This document shows, in pieces, positions 36,242 to 44,765 of a stretch of DNA of 64,000 nt (position 1 is the first letter of the stretch; every line of letters begins with the position of its first letter). This DNA comes from Halostagnicola sp. A56 (GTDB lineage: Archaea > Halobacteriota > Halobacteria > Halobacteriales > Natrialbaceae). The notes below the pieces were generated by a model. The model was not told the DNA's origin. It worked only from the letters and a program-made list of their open reading frames with translations, and ran no database searches. The stretch lies in contig NZ_JMIP02000019.1 in the NCBI RefSeq assembly GCF_000691505.1, positions 124,001 through 188,000 on the forward strand. Reading direction: 5' to 3'. A program made the position numbers and the translations under genes.

Positions 36242-37432
36242 GTGGTAGACGTGACAGAAGTACTGTTATTCGTCGGAATCCTCGTTGCAGTCTTCGTCGG
36301 ATACAACATCGGCGGTGCGACGACCGGTCCGGCGTTCGGTCCCGCCGTCGGCGCGAACATCATCTCGAAGGGGATCGCTGCGGCGCTGATGTCTGTCTTC
36401 TTTGCGATCGGCGCGTTTACCATCGGGCGGCAAGTCGTCGACACGCTCGGGAACGAACTGGTGACGAGCACCGAAATTTTCACGCTCGAGGCGAACGTCG
36501 CCGTGCTCTTTTTCATCGGCGGCGCGCTCTTTATCGGCAACTACGCCGGCGTTCCCGCCTCCACCTCGATGACGGCGGTCGGCGCGATCGCCGCGCTCGG
36601 GTTCGCGACGGGCGAACTCAACGTGGCCGTCCTCGGGGAGATCGCGATCTGGTGGATCGTCGCCCCCATCATCGGCTTCTGGATCGGGGGTGTGGTGGGC
36701 CGGTACTTCTACACCCGAATCAACGAGTGGGTGGCGATCGAAGAAAACACCACGGGGTCGCCCTTGCTCAGCATCGATACCACGGGCTACGTCCCCCGTC
36801 TCGAGACCGTCGCCGGCGTCTCGAGACGCGAGTGGACTGGTTCGATCCTCGTCGTGGTTATTGGGTGTCTCATGGGGTTCAGTTCGGGAACGAGCAATAT
36901 CGCAAACGCCGTCGCACCCCTCGTGGGTAGCGGCGAACTCGCGGAAGATCCCGCGCTCATCATCGGTTCTATCGCAGTCGCGATCGGCGCGTTTACGATC
37001 GCTCGGCGAACTCTCGACACGCTCGGAAACGATATCACGAACCTGCCGCTCACCGCGGCGGTCGTCGTCGCCGTGATAAGTTCGACGATCGTCGTTGGCC
37101 TCTCCTGGATCGGCATCCCCGCGAGTTTCGTCGTCATCGCGACCATGGCTATCGTCGGACTCGGCTGGGGTCGCGCGACCAGAACGACGCGACTCTCGGA
37201 CGCCGCTCGAGGCGAGGAGACGGCGGTCTCGGTCGGTGCGCTCACGGCCGACGAGGAGGGCGAGCCGTCCCCGGAAATCGGCGAGGAGCAGGTTAGCGAC
37301 ATCCCGAAAGCGTCCGATCTCTTCGATCCGACGACGACCGCGCGCGTGATTCTCATGCAAAACGTCGTCCCGCTCATCTCGACTGTCGGCGCCTTCCTCA
37401 CGTTTCGTTACGTTCCGCTCTTTGGATTCTAG
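36242..37432 (+). CDS. Inorganic phosphate transporter, PiT family (copy 2)
   Basis: 396 residues, starting at GTG 36242. About ten spans; signature regions are FVGYNIGGATTGPAFGPAVG in the first repeat and SSGTSNIANAVAPLVGSGEL in the second, the latter closer to the classical GANDVANA than copy 1. A cytosolic acidic insert (residues about 320-365) precedes the last span. Promoter-like AT-rich sequence lies just upstream. Probably a phosphate/cation symporter. Confidence 0.9.
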   Translation: MVDVTEVLLFVGILVAVFVGYNIGGATTGPAFGPAVGANIISKGIAAALMSVFFAIGAFTIGRQVVDTLGNELVTSTEIFTLEANVAVLFFIGGALFIGNYAGVPASTSMTAVGAIAALGFATGELNVAVLGEIAIWWIVAPIIGFWIGGVVGRYFYTRINEWVAIEENTTGSPLLSIDTTGYVPRLETVAGVSRREWTGSILVVVIGCLMGFSSGTSNIANAVAPLVGSGELAEDPALIIGSIAVAIGAFTIARRTLDTLGNDITNLPLTAAVVVAVISSTIVVGLSWIGIPASFVVIATMAIVGLGWGRATRTTRLSDAARGEETAVSVGALTADEEGEPSPEIGEEQVSDIPKASDLFDPTTTARVILMQNVVPLISTVGAFLTFRYVPLFGF

Positions 37433-37460
37433 GCGTTTGCTGCGTTTTTATCCATATTTT

Positions 37461-37919
37461 TCATTCTATCGGAGATACCGTACGGAAACGAAACGACTGA
37501 CGAGTTCTTTCCCGATATATCGTCAATCCTATGTGAAAGACAATCGGACTCCATCCCAAAGATCGACCCCACGTTATTCCGAAGCCGCTTGGTCCAGTGA
37601 GCTGCCCGAAATGAGAGGTGCTCGGTCCAAGTAATCCTGAAAAATAAAACATCACGATGAGATATAGAGCAACGACAAGTGCGGCACCAATACGATACAC
37701 TCGACGTTTCGTTACAGGTCGAGTGTGCCAGATCACCCAGACTGAGGCGGTGAACCAAATAAATGGAAGGACGAAATGGGTCCACCGGCTCCCCATATCT
37801 CCTGTGAAATATGCGTACACCAACCCGGCGATCAACTGTGCGGCGAGGAGGAGATTGAGCCACGTGCTTGACTTGAGAACCCGGCTAATGCGATCAGTTT
37901 CGAGTGTTGCTTGTGACAT
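37461..37919 (-). CDS. Four-span membrane protein, hypothetical
   Basis: 152 residues with four hydrophobic segments (for example LLLAAQLIAGLVYAYF and IGAALVVALYLIVMFYFSG). No catalytic motif is seen. The codon use and base composition are visibly less GC-rich than in the upstream core genes, and it starts the accessory region. It lies 33 bases after the membrane-anchored regulator on the same strand, so the two may be cotranscribed. Confidence 0.7.
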   Translation of the reverse strand: MSQATLETDRISRVLKSSTWLNLLLAAQLIAGLVYAYFTGDMGSRWTHFVLPFIWFTASVWVIWHTRPVTKRRVYRIGAALVVALYLIVMFYFSGLLGPSTSHFGQLTGPSGFGITWGRSLGWSPIVFHIGLTIYRERTRQSFRFRTVSPIE

Positions 37920-37952
37920 GATGGGTAGTGTTAGTATGAATTTCTACGTCTG

Positions 37953-38534
37953 TTAGTTCTGCAGGTCATCACTCGGATACACGCGGTAGGTTCGACCCTG
38001 TCGTTCCCGATACAGCAGCCCGCGCTCCTCGAGTGAACTCACGGTCTGGCTCACTTTACTCTTTGAGAACTCAGATCGATCCCGAAGTTCGATCTGCGTG
38101 ATTCCAGGCGAGTTCAGGACGGGTTCAAGGACGCGTCGTTCATCATCCGGTAAGAGATCGAGAACGCGCGCTTGCGGATCCGATTCAGGATTGATAGGCG
38201 TCGCCGGCGAGGCGTCATCGTCTATCGATGTAGGCGTTGCCTCCGATACCTGATCGGGGTCGATGTGATCCGCTGAGTCGGTTGTCGAATCGATGAGATT
38301 CCCTCGAACCACGTAATAGATGCCACCGATACTGCCTGCGACCAGAAGGGTTCCAACCACGTACCAGAGAGGATCTGGACCGTGAATCGCCCCCATAGAC
38401 GAGTCCATCATCGGCCCCATCGACTGCTCGATAGCGCGACGCTGTTGATAGGCCCGCCAACTGAGTAGTCCGCCAGCCAAGAGGACGAACCCAAGGAGCA
38501 CACCAACGACGGTATCCGCTGGACGTTGGTTCAT
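37953..38534 (-). CDS. Membrane-anchored winged-helix protein with Met-rich outer loop
   Basis: 193 residues from the ATG at 38534 (MNQRPADTVVGV). Two membrane spans (TVVGVLLGFVLLAGGLL and LWYVVGTLLVAGSIGGIYYV) flank a loop with MGPMMDSSMGAIHG, which has five Met and one His. After an acidic linker, the C-terminus is a winged-helix domain (LEPVLNSPGITQIELRDR, SKSKVSQTVSSLEERGLL). With both termini inside, the Met/His loop would be outside and the DNA-binding domain inside. This suggests a one-component transmembrane sensor of copper or a similar soft metal; that role is inferred. It follows the YHS permease gene on the same strand. Confidence 0.85.
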   Translation of the reverse strand: MNQRPADTVVGVLLGFVLLAGGLLSWRAYQQRRAIEQSMGPMMDSSMGAIHGPDPLWYVVGTLLVAGSIGGIYYVVRGNLIDSTTDSADHIDPDQVSEATPTSIDDDASPATPINPESDPQARVLDLLPDDERRVLEPVLNSPGITQIELRDRSEFSKSKVSQTVSSLEERGLLYRERQGRTYRVYPSDDLQN

Positions 38535-38659
38535 ATGACATCCCCTTGTTTCGATATCTGACTGCTCATACAATCAATTTTGGCGCGACAGGTGTGACAA
38601 TTGCGGATTGAAGGTGCGATGATGAAGTGCTTCACAGCGGATGAACCACAGTACATCTA

Positions 38660-40048
38660 TCAGTGATCGTGATCGTGGTTTGTTATCTGCGGGCTTTGAT
38701 CAGCAAATTCCGTGGGCTCTTCCTCGAATGCCCGCTTACAGGTCTTCGAGCAAAAATAGTACGTCATCCCATCATTGGACGCACTCGGCCCCTCATCGTC
38801 GGTCCGCATGCCACACACCGGATCACGATACTGACCTGGTGCGCCGATTCCACGTCGGTAGACATACAGGAGGAACCCGGAGAGCGCGAAGGCGATAATA
38901 TTGAGGTAGAACGTGTAGTTGAGCTCGAAGTACGTCTGTTCGGTCGCCGTCTCGCCACCGGCCAGATCTGGTACGATGCCGAGGGCGTCGAACAGCAACT
39001 CCATGAGGAAGCCAGTGAACGCCATCGTCACGAAGAAGACGCCAAGGATGTACAGCATGATCTTCCAGCCGTAGTACTTCCGGTAGACGTTCAGCACGGG
39101 CACGGTGATGAGGTCGGCGTAGACGAACGCGATGATCCCGGCGAAGCTGACGCCACCGCCCCACAGCGCGACGGCGAACGGGACGTTGCCCATACTGCCG
39201 ACGAAACTGAGGACGGCGATGATGACGCCCATGACGGCGTTCTCGGCAGTCACGAGCAGGCCGTCGCCCTGAATGAACAGCGTGTTCCACACCCACTGCG
39301 GGACGAAGACGATGACGAACCCAGAAATAAGGAAGCCGGCGACGATGTCTTTCCAGATCATCGACCACTCCTTGCGGTACTGATTCCCGACCTTGTACCA
39401 GCCACCCCACGACAGCAACTCGTCACGCCACCCGCCGCTACTCGACGTCTCCTGGCGATAGGTCTCCATACAGCCCTCCGAGCAGAATTTGAGCGTCTCA
39501 CCGCCGTCGGTCGTGAGCGTGTACTCGTCTTTCCCCTCCATCCCGCAGGTGGGATCTTCCGTGACGCCCGCCTGGCGGTCGCGCTCGTTGAGCTTCTCGC
39601 GGACTTCGTTAAACAGGTTTTCGGGAAGCGTAAGGTGGACGATGGCGGCCATGACGGCGATGAGAATCAGGCCGCCGAGCAGTTCCGCGACGAGGAACTC
39701 CCAGCCAAGCAGGATGAGAATCATCAGCCCTAGTTCGACGATGAGGTTCGTCGACGCGAACATGAACGCGAGGAAGTTCACCGCGTGCGCCCCCTTCTTG
39801 AACAGGCCCTTCCCGATGGCGACGGCGCCGAAACTACAGCCACTGCTTGCTGCTCCGAACACAGTCGCCTTGGTAAGTCCAGTTAGATCGCCCTCACCCA
39901 GCACCTGTGCCATCCGCTCCTTCGAGACGTAGACCTGGACCAGACTCGTAATCGTGAGGCCCATGATGATCGCCCACGCCGCCGTCCAGAGAAATCCGAC
40001 ACCGATACGAAGGGATTCAAGAACTCCGTCGATTATCGTCGCCTGCAT
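38660..40048 (-). CDS. DUF318/ArsP-like permease with two YHS domains
   Basis: 462 residues. Two blocks of four or five spans match the UPF0718/DUF318 permease fold; the first block has the motif AASSGCSFGAVAIGKGLFKKG. Between the blocks is a YHS domain (DPTCGM ... FCSEGCMETY). A second YHS domain lies near the C-terminus (DPVCGM ... YYFCSKTCKRAF), followed by the tail NHDHDH. YHS domains and His tails bind soft metals, so a copper or metalloid exporter is likely. The neighbouring Met-rich regulator supports this. The substrate is inferred. Confidence 0.88.
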   Translation of the reverse strand: MQATIIDGVLESLRIGVGFLWTAAWAIIMGLTITSLVQVYVSKERMAQVLGEGDLTGLTKATVFGAASSGCSFGAVAIGKGLFKKGAHAVNFLAFMFASTNLIVELGLMILILLGWEFLVAELLGGLILIAVMAAIVHLTLPENLFNEVREKLNERDRQAGVTEDPTCGMEGKDEYTLTTDGGETLKFCSEGCMETYRQETSSSGGWRDELLSWGGWYKVGNQYRKEWSMIWKDIVAGFLISGFVIVFVPQWVWNTLFIQGDGLLVTAENAVMGVIIAVLSFVGSMGNVPFAVALWGGGVSFAGIIAFVYADLITVPVLNVYRKYYGWKIMLYILGVFFVTMAFTGFLMELLFDALGIVPDLAGGETATEQTYFELNYTFYLNIIAFALSGFLLYVYRRGIGAPGQYRDPVCGMRTDDEGPSASNDGMTYYFCSKTCKRAFEEEPTEFADQSPQITNHDHDH

Positions 40049-40376
40049 AGGTGTATCATTGTAGGGATCATCTATTGCGGTTTTGATTAGAATATACTGC
40101 CTATGAGGGTATCAGTACTATGGCATCGTAACCGTCGGCCATAGATGATCTATCGTGAAGAGGGGAAAACATTGCAAACCTCCACAAGCTCCACGGAATC
40201 CGACTTCAGATTCAAAAGGGGAATCTGATTAAATCACGCCGACGTATTAGAGGCTAATGGGACCAGTAGAGACCGATGATATCCCAAATGAGGGGAACAC
40301 CACCTGGAAGAACAGCCTTCGCCGGCCTGCTCGGTTGTCCAGTACGGTAACTGTCACATCCACTTCCTAATTTACG
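40049..40376. other. Intergenic region, no gene seen
   Basis: 328 bases between the divergent permease and amidohydrolase genes. It must contain both promoters and is AT-richer than the genes. No convincing open frame, RNA gene or long inverted repeat was seen. Confidence 0.5.
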
Positions 40377-41843
40377 ATGGCTGTCGATCTGGCAATCCAT
40401 GATGCACTCGTTCTCACAGCCGACGAGCGGAACCGCCTGTACGAGCGCGGCACAGTATGCATCACCGATGGCTGTATCGAAGAAGTCCGACCATCACGTG
40501 CAGGAGACGGAGAATTAGAAGCGTCCACCGTTATCGACGGGAACGGGAAACTGGTGATGCCGGGGTTGGTGAACGCCCACACGCACTTGGAGATGACACC
40601 GCTCATCGGTGCGTTTAGCGAACTCGAGCTGACGGAGATGCTTGGGAGTGGGACGGCCTTGTTTAACAGATTAGGGAACGGCGAATTCGAGTACCTCGTC
40701 GAGGCAGGCGTCGAGCTCGCAGCGCTCAATTTCCTCTTGGGCGGTGTCACGACCGTGAACTCGATGGACGCACGGCCTGCCGCAGGTGCAGAGGCGTTCG
40801 GGGAAGCAGGGCTCCGCGGATTTTTCGGCCCGGCGATCTCGGACCTCTTCTGGGACCAACCAGTCGATCAGCAGTTCTCCCGTGCTCGCGAGTTCGTCGA
40901 AACGTACCACGACACGTACGAGGGCCGAATCAGGGCGACGATCTGCCCGCACGACGACTGGTCGTGTACCAGGCAGCTGTGGGAACGGACCGCGTCCCTC
41001 GCCGCAGAGTACCCGGACCTGCTCGTCCACACGCACTTGCTCGAACTCGAGGAGAGTAACACGATGGCACGAGCGAACGGTGGCGAGGACTCGGTGGGAT
41101 TGCTCGACGACGTTGGACTCCTGGACGACCGACTGGTCGCTGCTCACTTCCGCCTCGCCGACGAAGAGGACATCCAGCGAACCGCCGAGGCGGACGCGGC
41201 TGTTGCGCACTGCCCGTCCGTCTTCTGTTACTGGAATCCGGACGGGGAGACGCAGTGGACGCCCGTTCCCGAGCTTCGAGCCGCCGGCGTCGACGTCGGA
41301 GTAGGGATTGACGACCACTACTGGCACGACTCGTACAGCATGTTCGGTGAAGCGCGGCAAGCTCGGCTGGCGGCAAATCTCAAGCGTTCAGCCGGGCAGT
41401 TCGACTCGATGGAACTGATACGAATGCTCACTATTGAAGGCGCACGCGCGCTGGGGATGGGCGACGAGATCGGCAGTATTGAAGCGGGAAAGCGCGCGGA
41501 TATTATCCTCCTCGACGTCGACAAACCGAAGTTCACGCCACGGACCAATATTCCTGCACAGGTCGTGAACAACGCGGTGCCGGCCGACGTCGAGACAGTG
41601 ATCGTTGACGGCGACGTCGTCCTCCGGAATGGTGTGCCCGAGACAATGGACTCGGACGACGTGCGACAGCGAGTAAATCAGGCTGTCGAACGCTTCATGG
41701 ACGAGACAGGCTGGGAGTTAGACATTGGTGGTAGTGAACCGCCGACCAGCATCGAGACTGTACGGGACCTCCCAAAGCGTGGCCCTGCGCGACTCCTGAC
41801 TCGCCTCGCGATGCAATCCGCGCGTGATCGGTTCTCCTTCTAA
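40377..41843 (+). CDS. Amidohydrolase, cytosine deaminase/SsnA-like
   Basis: 488 residues. The metal motif HTH is in MPGLVNAHTHLEM, a further His in LLVHTHLLELEES, the later His in VAAHFRLAD and the Asp in VGVGIDDHYWHDS. The C-terminal composite sheet has IGSIEAGKRADIILLD. This is the aminohydrolase (ATZ/TRZ, SsnA) group, which deaminates nucleobases, guanine-like rings or related heterocycles with one metal ion. The substrate is unknown. The C-terminal 60 residues extend beyond the usual end. Confidence 0.88.
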   Translation: MAVDLAIHDALVLTADERNRLYERGTVCITDGCIEEVRPSRAGDGELEASTVIDGNGKLVMPGLVNAHTHLEMTPLIGAFSELELTEMLGSGTALFNRLGNGEFEYLVEAGVELAALNFLLGGVTTVNSMDARPAAGAEAFGEAGLRGFFGPAISDLFWDQPVDQQFSRAREFVETYHDTYEGRIRATICPHDDWSCTRQLWERTASLAAEYPDLLVHTHLLELEESNTMARANGGEDSVGLLDDVGLLDDRLVAAHFRLADEEDIQRTAEADAAVAHCPSVFCYWNPDGETQWTPVPELRAAGVDVGVGIDDHYWHDSYSMFGEARQARLAANLKRSAGQFDSMELIRMLTIEGARALGMGDEIGSIEAGKRADIILLDVDKPKFTPRTNIPAQVVNNAVPADVETVIVDGDVVLRNGVPETMDSDDVRQRVNQAVERFMDETGWELDIGGSEPPTSIETVRDLPKRGPARLLTRLAMQSARDRFSF

Positions 41844-41872
41844 GACCCTGCCAGCGTAGGGGTGGTTCCCCC

Positions 41873-42397
41873 TCAGGAATTTCTGTGGGCGCGAACGAAC
41901 GCACGTCGCAGGACGGTCAGAAGAACGTACGTCTCGTACTTCTGGGTCTGGCAGTGCTCGCAGGGCTGCATATCCTCGACGATCTCCTCAATAGCGTCGT
42001 CGTACTCGTCGGTGAGCGTAGTGAGCGCGTCCGTGATCTGGGGCTGGGCAGCGTCGATCATCTCCTCGACGGCGGCGTCGGCCGAATCTGGTAGTGAGTA
42101 CGAGAGGACGATCGTGTTCGCGTGGTAGTACTTCGTCGTCCCACCACGCCCCTCCTCGAAGCGAACGACGTCGACGAGGCCCGCATCCCGGAGCTCGTTG
42201 ATGTGATGGCGGACCGTGTTCTCCGTCCGGTCGATGCCGCGATCGTCGAGGCGTTCGTGGACCTCGGTCGCAGTTAGGGCTTCCTCGGACAGAATGTCGA
42301 GGACCATCGCCCGCATCGGCTCGTCGATGGCGTCCGAAATCCGAGTGTCTCGCACCGCGATGTCGTCGAGACGGTGGTCGGTATCGGAATCACTCAT
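41873..42397 (-). CDS. ArsR-like winged-helix regulator with CxxC
   Basis: 174 residues from the ATG at 42397 (MSDSDTDHRLDD). The winged helix is MRAMVLDILSEEALTATEV and HHINELRDAGLVDVVRFEE. A C-terminal helical part contains QPCEHCQTQKYE, a CxxC motif that could bind a metal ion. The gene is divergent from the HMA chaperone and P1B ATPase, the usual place for a metal-responsive repressor of an efflux pump. Confidence 0.85.
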   Translation of the reverse strand: MSDSDTDHRLDDIAVRDTRISDAIDEPMRAMVLDILSEEALTATEVHERLDDRGIDRTENTVRHHINELRDAGLVDVVRFEEGRGGTTKYYHANTIVLSYSLPDSADAAVEEMIDAAQPQITDALTTLTDEYDDAIEEIVEDMQPCEHCQTQKYETYVLLTVLRRAFVRAHRNS

Positions 42398-42504
42398 ACG
42401 AGAACTGAGCGCGAGCACGCGGGAAAAGGTAGCGGGGCAGGAGTCGGGTAGGTGTCTGTCGAGGTATCCAGTACAGGATGGACCCGCGATAGCGAAAGCC
42501 CTAG

Positions 42505-42570
42505 ACGACCCGTTTGACTGTTCCAACGACCCGTATCCGAATTCAAACATATCATCTAAAAAATACTTAT
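42505..42570 (+). promoter_or_regulatory. Promoter region of the metal ATPase operon with 9-bp direct repeats
   Basis: Two exact copies of acgacccgt start at 42505 and 42526, 21 bp apart (two helical turns), and are followed by a TATA-like aaatacttat near 42561. The ATG at 42599 lies about 30 bases further. The repeats could bind the divergent CxxC regulator or an activator. Confidence 0.45.
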
Positions 42571-42598
42571 TGAGGTACGGGCACTATCTCAAACTGTA

Positions 42599-42813
42599 AT
42601 GAGCGACACAACCCAATTCCGCGTCCTCGACTTCGACTGCCGACCTGCGCGAGTACCGTCGAACGCGCCCTGTCGAACGTCGACGGCGTCCAGCACGTCG
42701 AAGTCCACTACGCGACCGGCCGCGTCGAGATCGAGTACGACGACAGCGTCACTGACCCCGACGCCTTCGCAGAGACCATCGAAAACCAGGGGTACACTCC
42801 CCAGCCCGCCTAA
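42599..42813 (+). pseudogene. HMA metal chaperone (CopZ-like), split by a one-base deletion
   Basis: Begins MSDTTQFRVLDFDC, the first strand of a heavy-metal-associated domain, and is expected to go on to CPTC. The sequence reads tgccgacctgc where tgcccgacctgc would give CPTC. One base later the frame continues with ASTVERALSNVDGV and ends QGYTPQPA at the TAA 42811, as in a complete 71-residue HMA protein. As given, the frame instead runs into the ATPase. An intact protein would carry Cu+ or another soft metal to the ATPase 4 bases downstream. Confidence 0.75.
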
Positions 42814-42817
42814 CACT

Positions 42818-44737
42818 ATGAACAAACAATCGATCACGCAGTACTACCGGAACCACCGGAAGGCCATCGTCACGGCGACGAGCGGCCTGCTGTACGGCGG
42901 TGGCTGGAGTCTCGGCTACCTCACGAGTTTCGAGATGGCAAGCGCCGCCATCCTCGTCCTCGCGACGGTCGTGGGTGGCTACGACATCGCCAAGACCGCT
43001 TACCACGAGGTCACCAACCGGACGCTCGGCATCAAGACGCTGGTGACGCTGGCCGCCATCGGTGCTATCGTCATCGGGGAGTACTGGGAAGCCGCCGCCG
43101 TCGTCTTCCTGTTCAGCCTTGGCAGCTACCTCGAAGGCCGGACGATGCGGAAGACCCGGACGGCACTTCAGGAGCTACTGGAGATGACGCCCGACACGGC
43201 GACCGTCCGTCGCGACGGGACACTCCAAGAGGTCTCCGCCCGCGATGTCGAAGAGGGCGAAGTCGTCGTCGTAAAGCCGGGCGGGAAGATCCCGGTCGAC
43301 GGAACCGTCGTCGACGGCGAGAGCGCAGTCAACCAGGCGCCGGTCACCGGCGAGAGCGCGCCCGTCCACAAGGCCGACAGCGACGAGGTGTACGCCGGGA
43401 CGGTCAACCAGGAGGGCGCGCTAGAAATCCGGACGACGGGAGCGGGATCGGATACGACTCTCGAACGGATCATCCGTCGCGTCGAGGAGGCCCAGGAGGC
43501 TCAGTCGCCCACGGAGAGTCTCATCGACCGGTTCGCGAAGTACTACACGCCGGCCGTCATTGCCCTGGCTATCGGCGCGTACGCGGTCACGCAGAACGCG
43601 ATCCTGTCGCTGACGCTGCTGGTCATCGGCTGTCCGGGCGCGCTGGTCATCGGGCCACCGGTCAGCATCGTCTCGGCCATCGGTAACGCCGCCCGGTCGG
43701 GCGTGCTGATGAAGGGCGGCGAACACCTCGAACGCGCCGGCAAGATCGATCTCGTCGCCTTCGACAAGACGGGGACGCTCACGAAGGGCGAGACCACCGT
43801 CTCCGACATCGAGGGGTTCGGCGTCGCCGCCGCCGACGTCCTCTCGCTCGCAGCGACCGCCGAGAAGAAGAGCGAACACCACCTCGCGGACGCCATCGTC
43901 GACATGGCCCGCGAACGCCAGACGGCTGCGACGGACGGTGGAGCGACGGTCGCCCAAGCGGACGATACGGACGTGGGGCGCAGGTCGGTCCCCGATCCCG
44001 ACGACTTCGACGTGGTCGCCGGCAAGGGCGTCATCGCCCATGCCGATGGCCAGGAAGTCGTCGTCGGCAACCGCGCGCTGCTGGACGACCGCGACGTCGA
44101 TGTCCCCGATCGGGTCGCCGACTACGTCCGCGAGCGTGAGGGGCGCGGCGAGACAGTCGTCCACGTCGTTCGGGACGGGGACATCATCGGCGCGATTGCG
44201 ATGCGGGACGAGCTCCGGGAGGCCGCTCCTGGGGTCGTCGCGGCGCTCCAAGACGCTGGCATCGAGACGGTGATGCTCACCGGCGACAACGATCGGACGG
44301 CCGCTGCCGTTGCCGAGGAGGTCGGTATCGACGAGTACCGTGCCGAACTCCTCCCCGAGGACAAGCAGTCCGTCATCGAGGGCTACCAGGCCGACGGCCA
44401 CGTCGTCGCGATGGTCGGCGACGGCATCAACGACGCGCCATCGCTGGCCACTGCCGATGTCGGCATCGCGATGGGTGCTGCGGGAACGGACACCGCTATC
44501 GAAACGGCTGACATGGCGTTGATGGCCGACGACCTCGAACGCATCCCGTACGCGGTCAAACTCAGCAAGGCGACGCGCTGGAACGTCCTCGAGAACGTCG
44601 GGATCGCGGTGCTGACCGTGACCGTCCTCCTCGCGGGCGTGCTCACCAGCTACGTCACCCTCGCGTCGGGAATGCTGGTCCACGAGGCCAGCGTCCTCCT
44701 CGTCATCCTCAACGGGATGCGACTGCTCCGCTACTGA
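42818..44737 (+). CDS. P1B-type heavy-metal-translocating ATPase
   Basis: 639 residues from the ATG at 42818 (MNKQSITQYYRNHR). It has the actuator motif PVTGESAP, the membrane motif IGCPGALVIGPPVSI, the phosphorylation site AFDKTGTLTKGE, SEHHLADA in the nucleotide domain, and TGDNDRTAAA and MVGDGINDAP. There is no N-terminal HMA domain of its own; the broken chaperone gene upstream fills that role. The transmembrane motif CPG (not CPC) and the final-span HEASV do not match the usual Cu, Zn/Cd or Co sets, so the metal is uncertain. It pumps a metal out of the cytoplasm with ATP. Confidence 0.93.
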   Translation: MNKQSITQYYRNHRKAIVTATSGLLYGGGWSLGYLTSFEMASAAILVLATVVGGYDIAKTAYHEVTNRTLGIKTLVTLAAIGAIVIGEYWEAAAVVFLFSLGSYLEGRTMRKTRTALQELLEMTPDTATVRRDGTLQEVSARDVEEGEVVVVKPGGKIPVDGTVVDGESAVNQAPVTGESAPVHKADSDEVYAGTVNQEGALEIRTTGAGSDTTLERIIRRVEEAQEAQSPTESLIDRFAKYYTPAVIALAIGAYAVTQNAILSLTLLVIGCPGALVIGPPVSIVSAIGNAARSGVLMKGGEHLERAGKIDLVAFDKTGTLTKGETTVSDIEGFGVAAADVLSLAATAEKKSEHHLADAIVDMARERQTAATDGGATVAQADDTDVGRRSVPDPDDFDVVAGKGVIAHADGQEVVVGNRALLDDRDVDVPDRVADYVREREGRGETVVHVVRDGDIIGAIAMRDELREAAPGVVAALQDAGIETVMLTGDNDRTAAAVAEEVGIDEYRAELLPEDKQSVIEGYQADGHVVAMVGDGINDAPSLATADVGIAMGAAGTDTAIETADMALMADDLERIPYAVKLSKATRWNVLENVGIAVLTVTVLLAGVLTSYVTLASGMLVHEASVLLVILNGMRLLRY

Positions 44738-44765
44738 CCACGAGACACGATCACAACCACAACTC

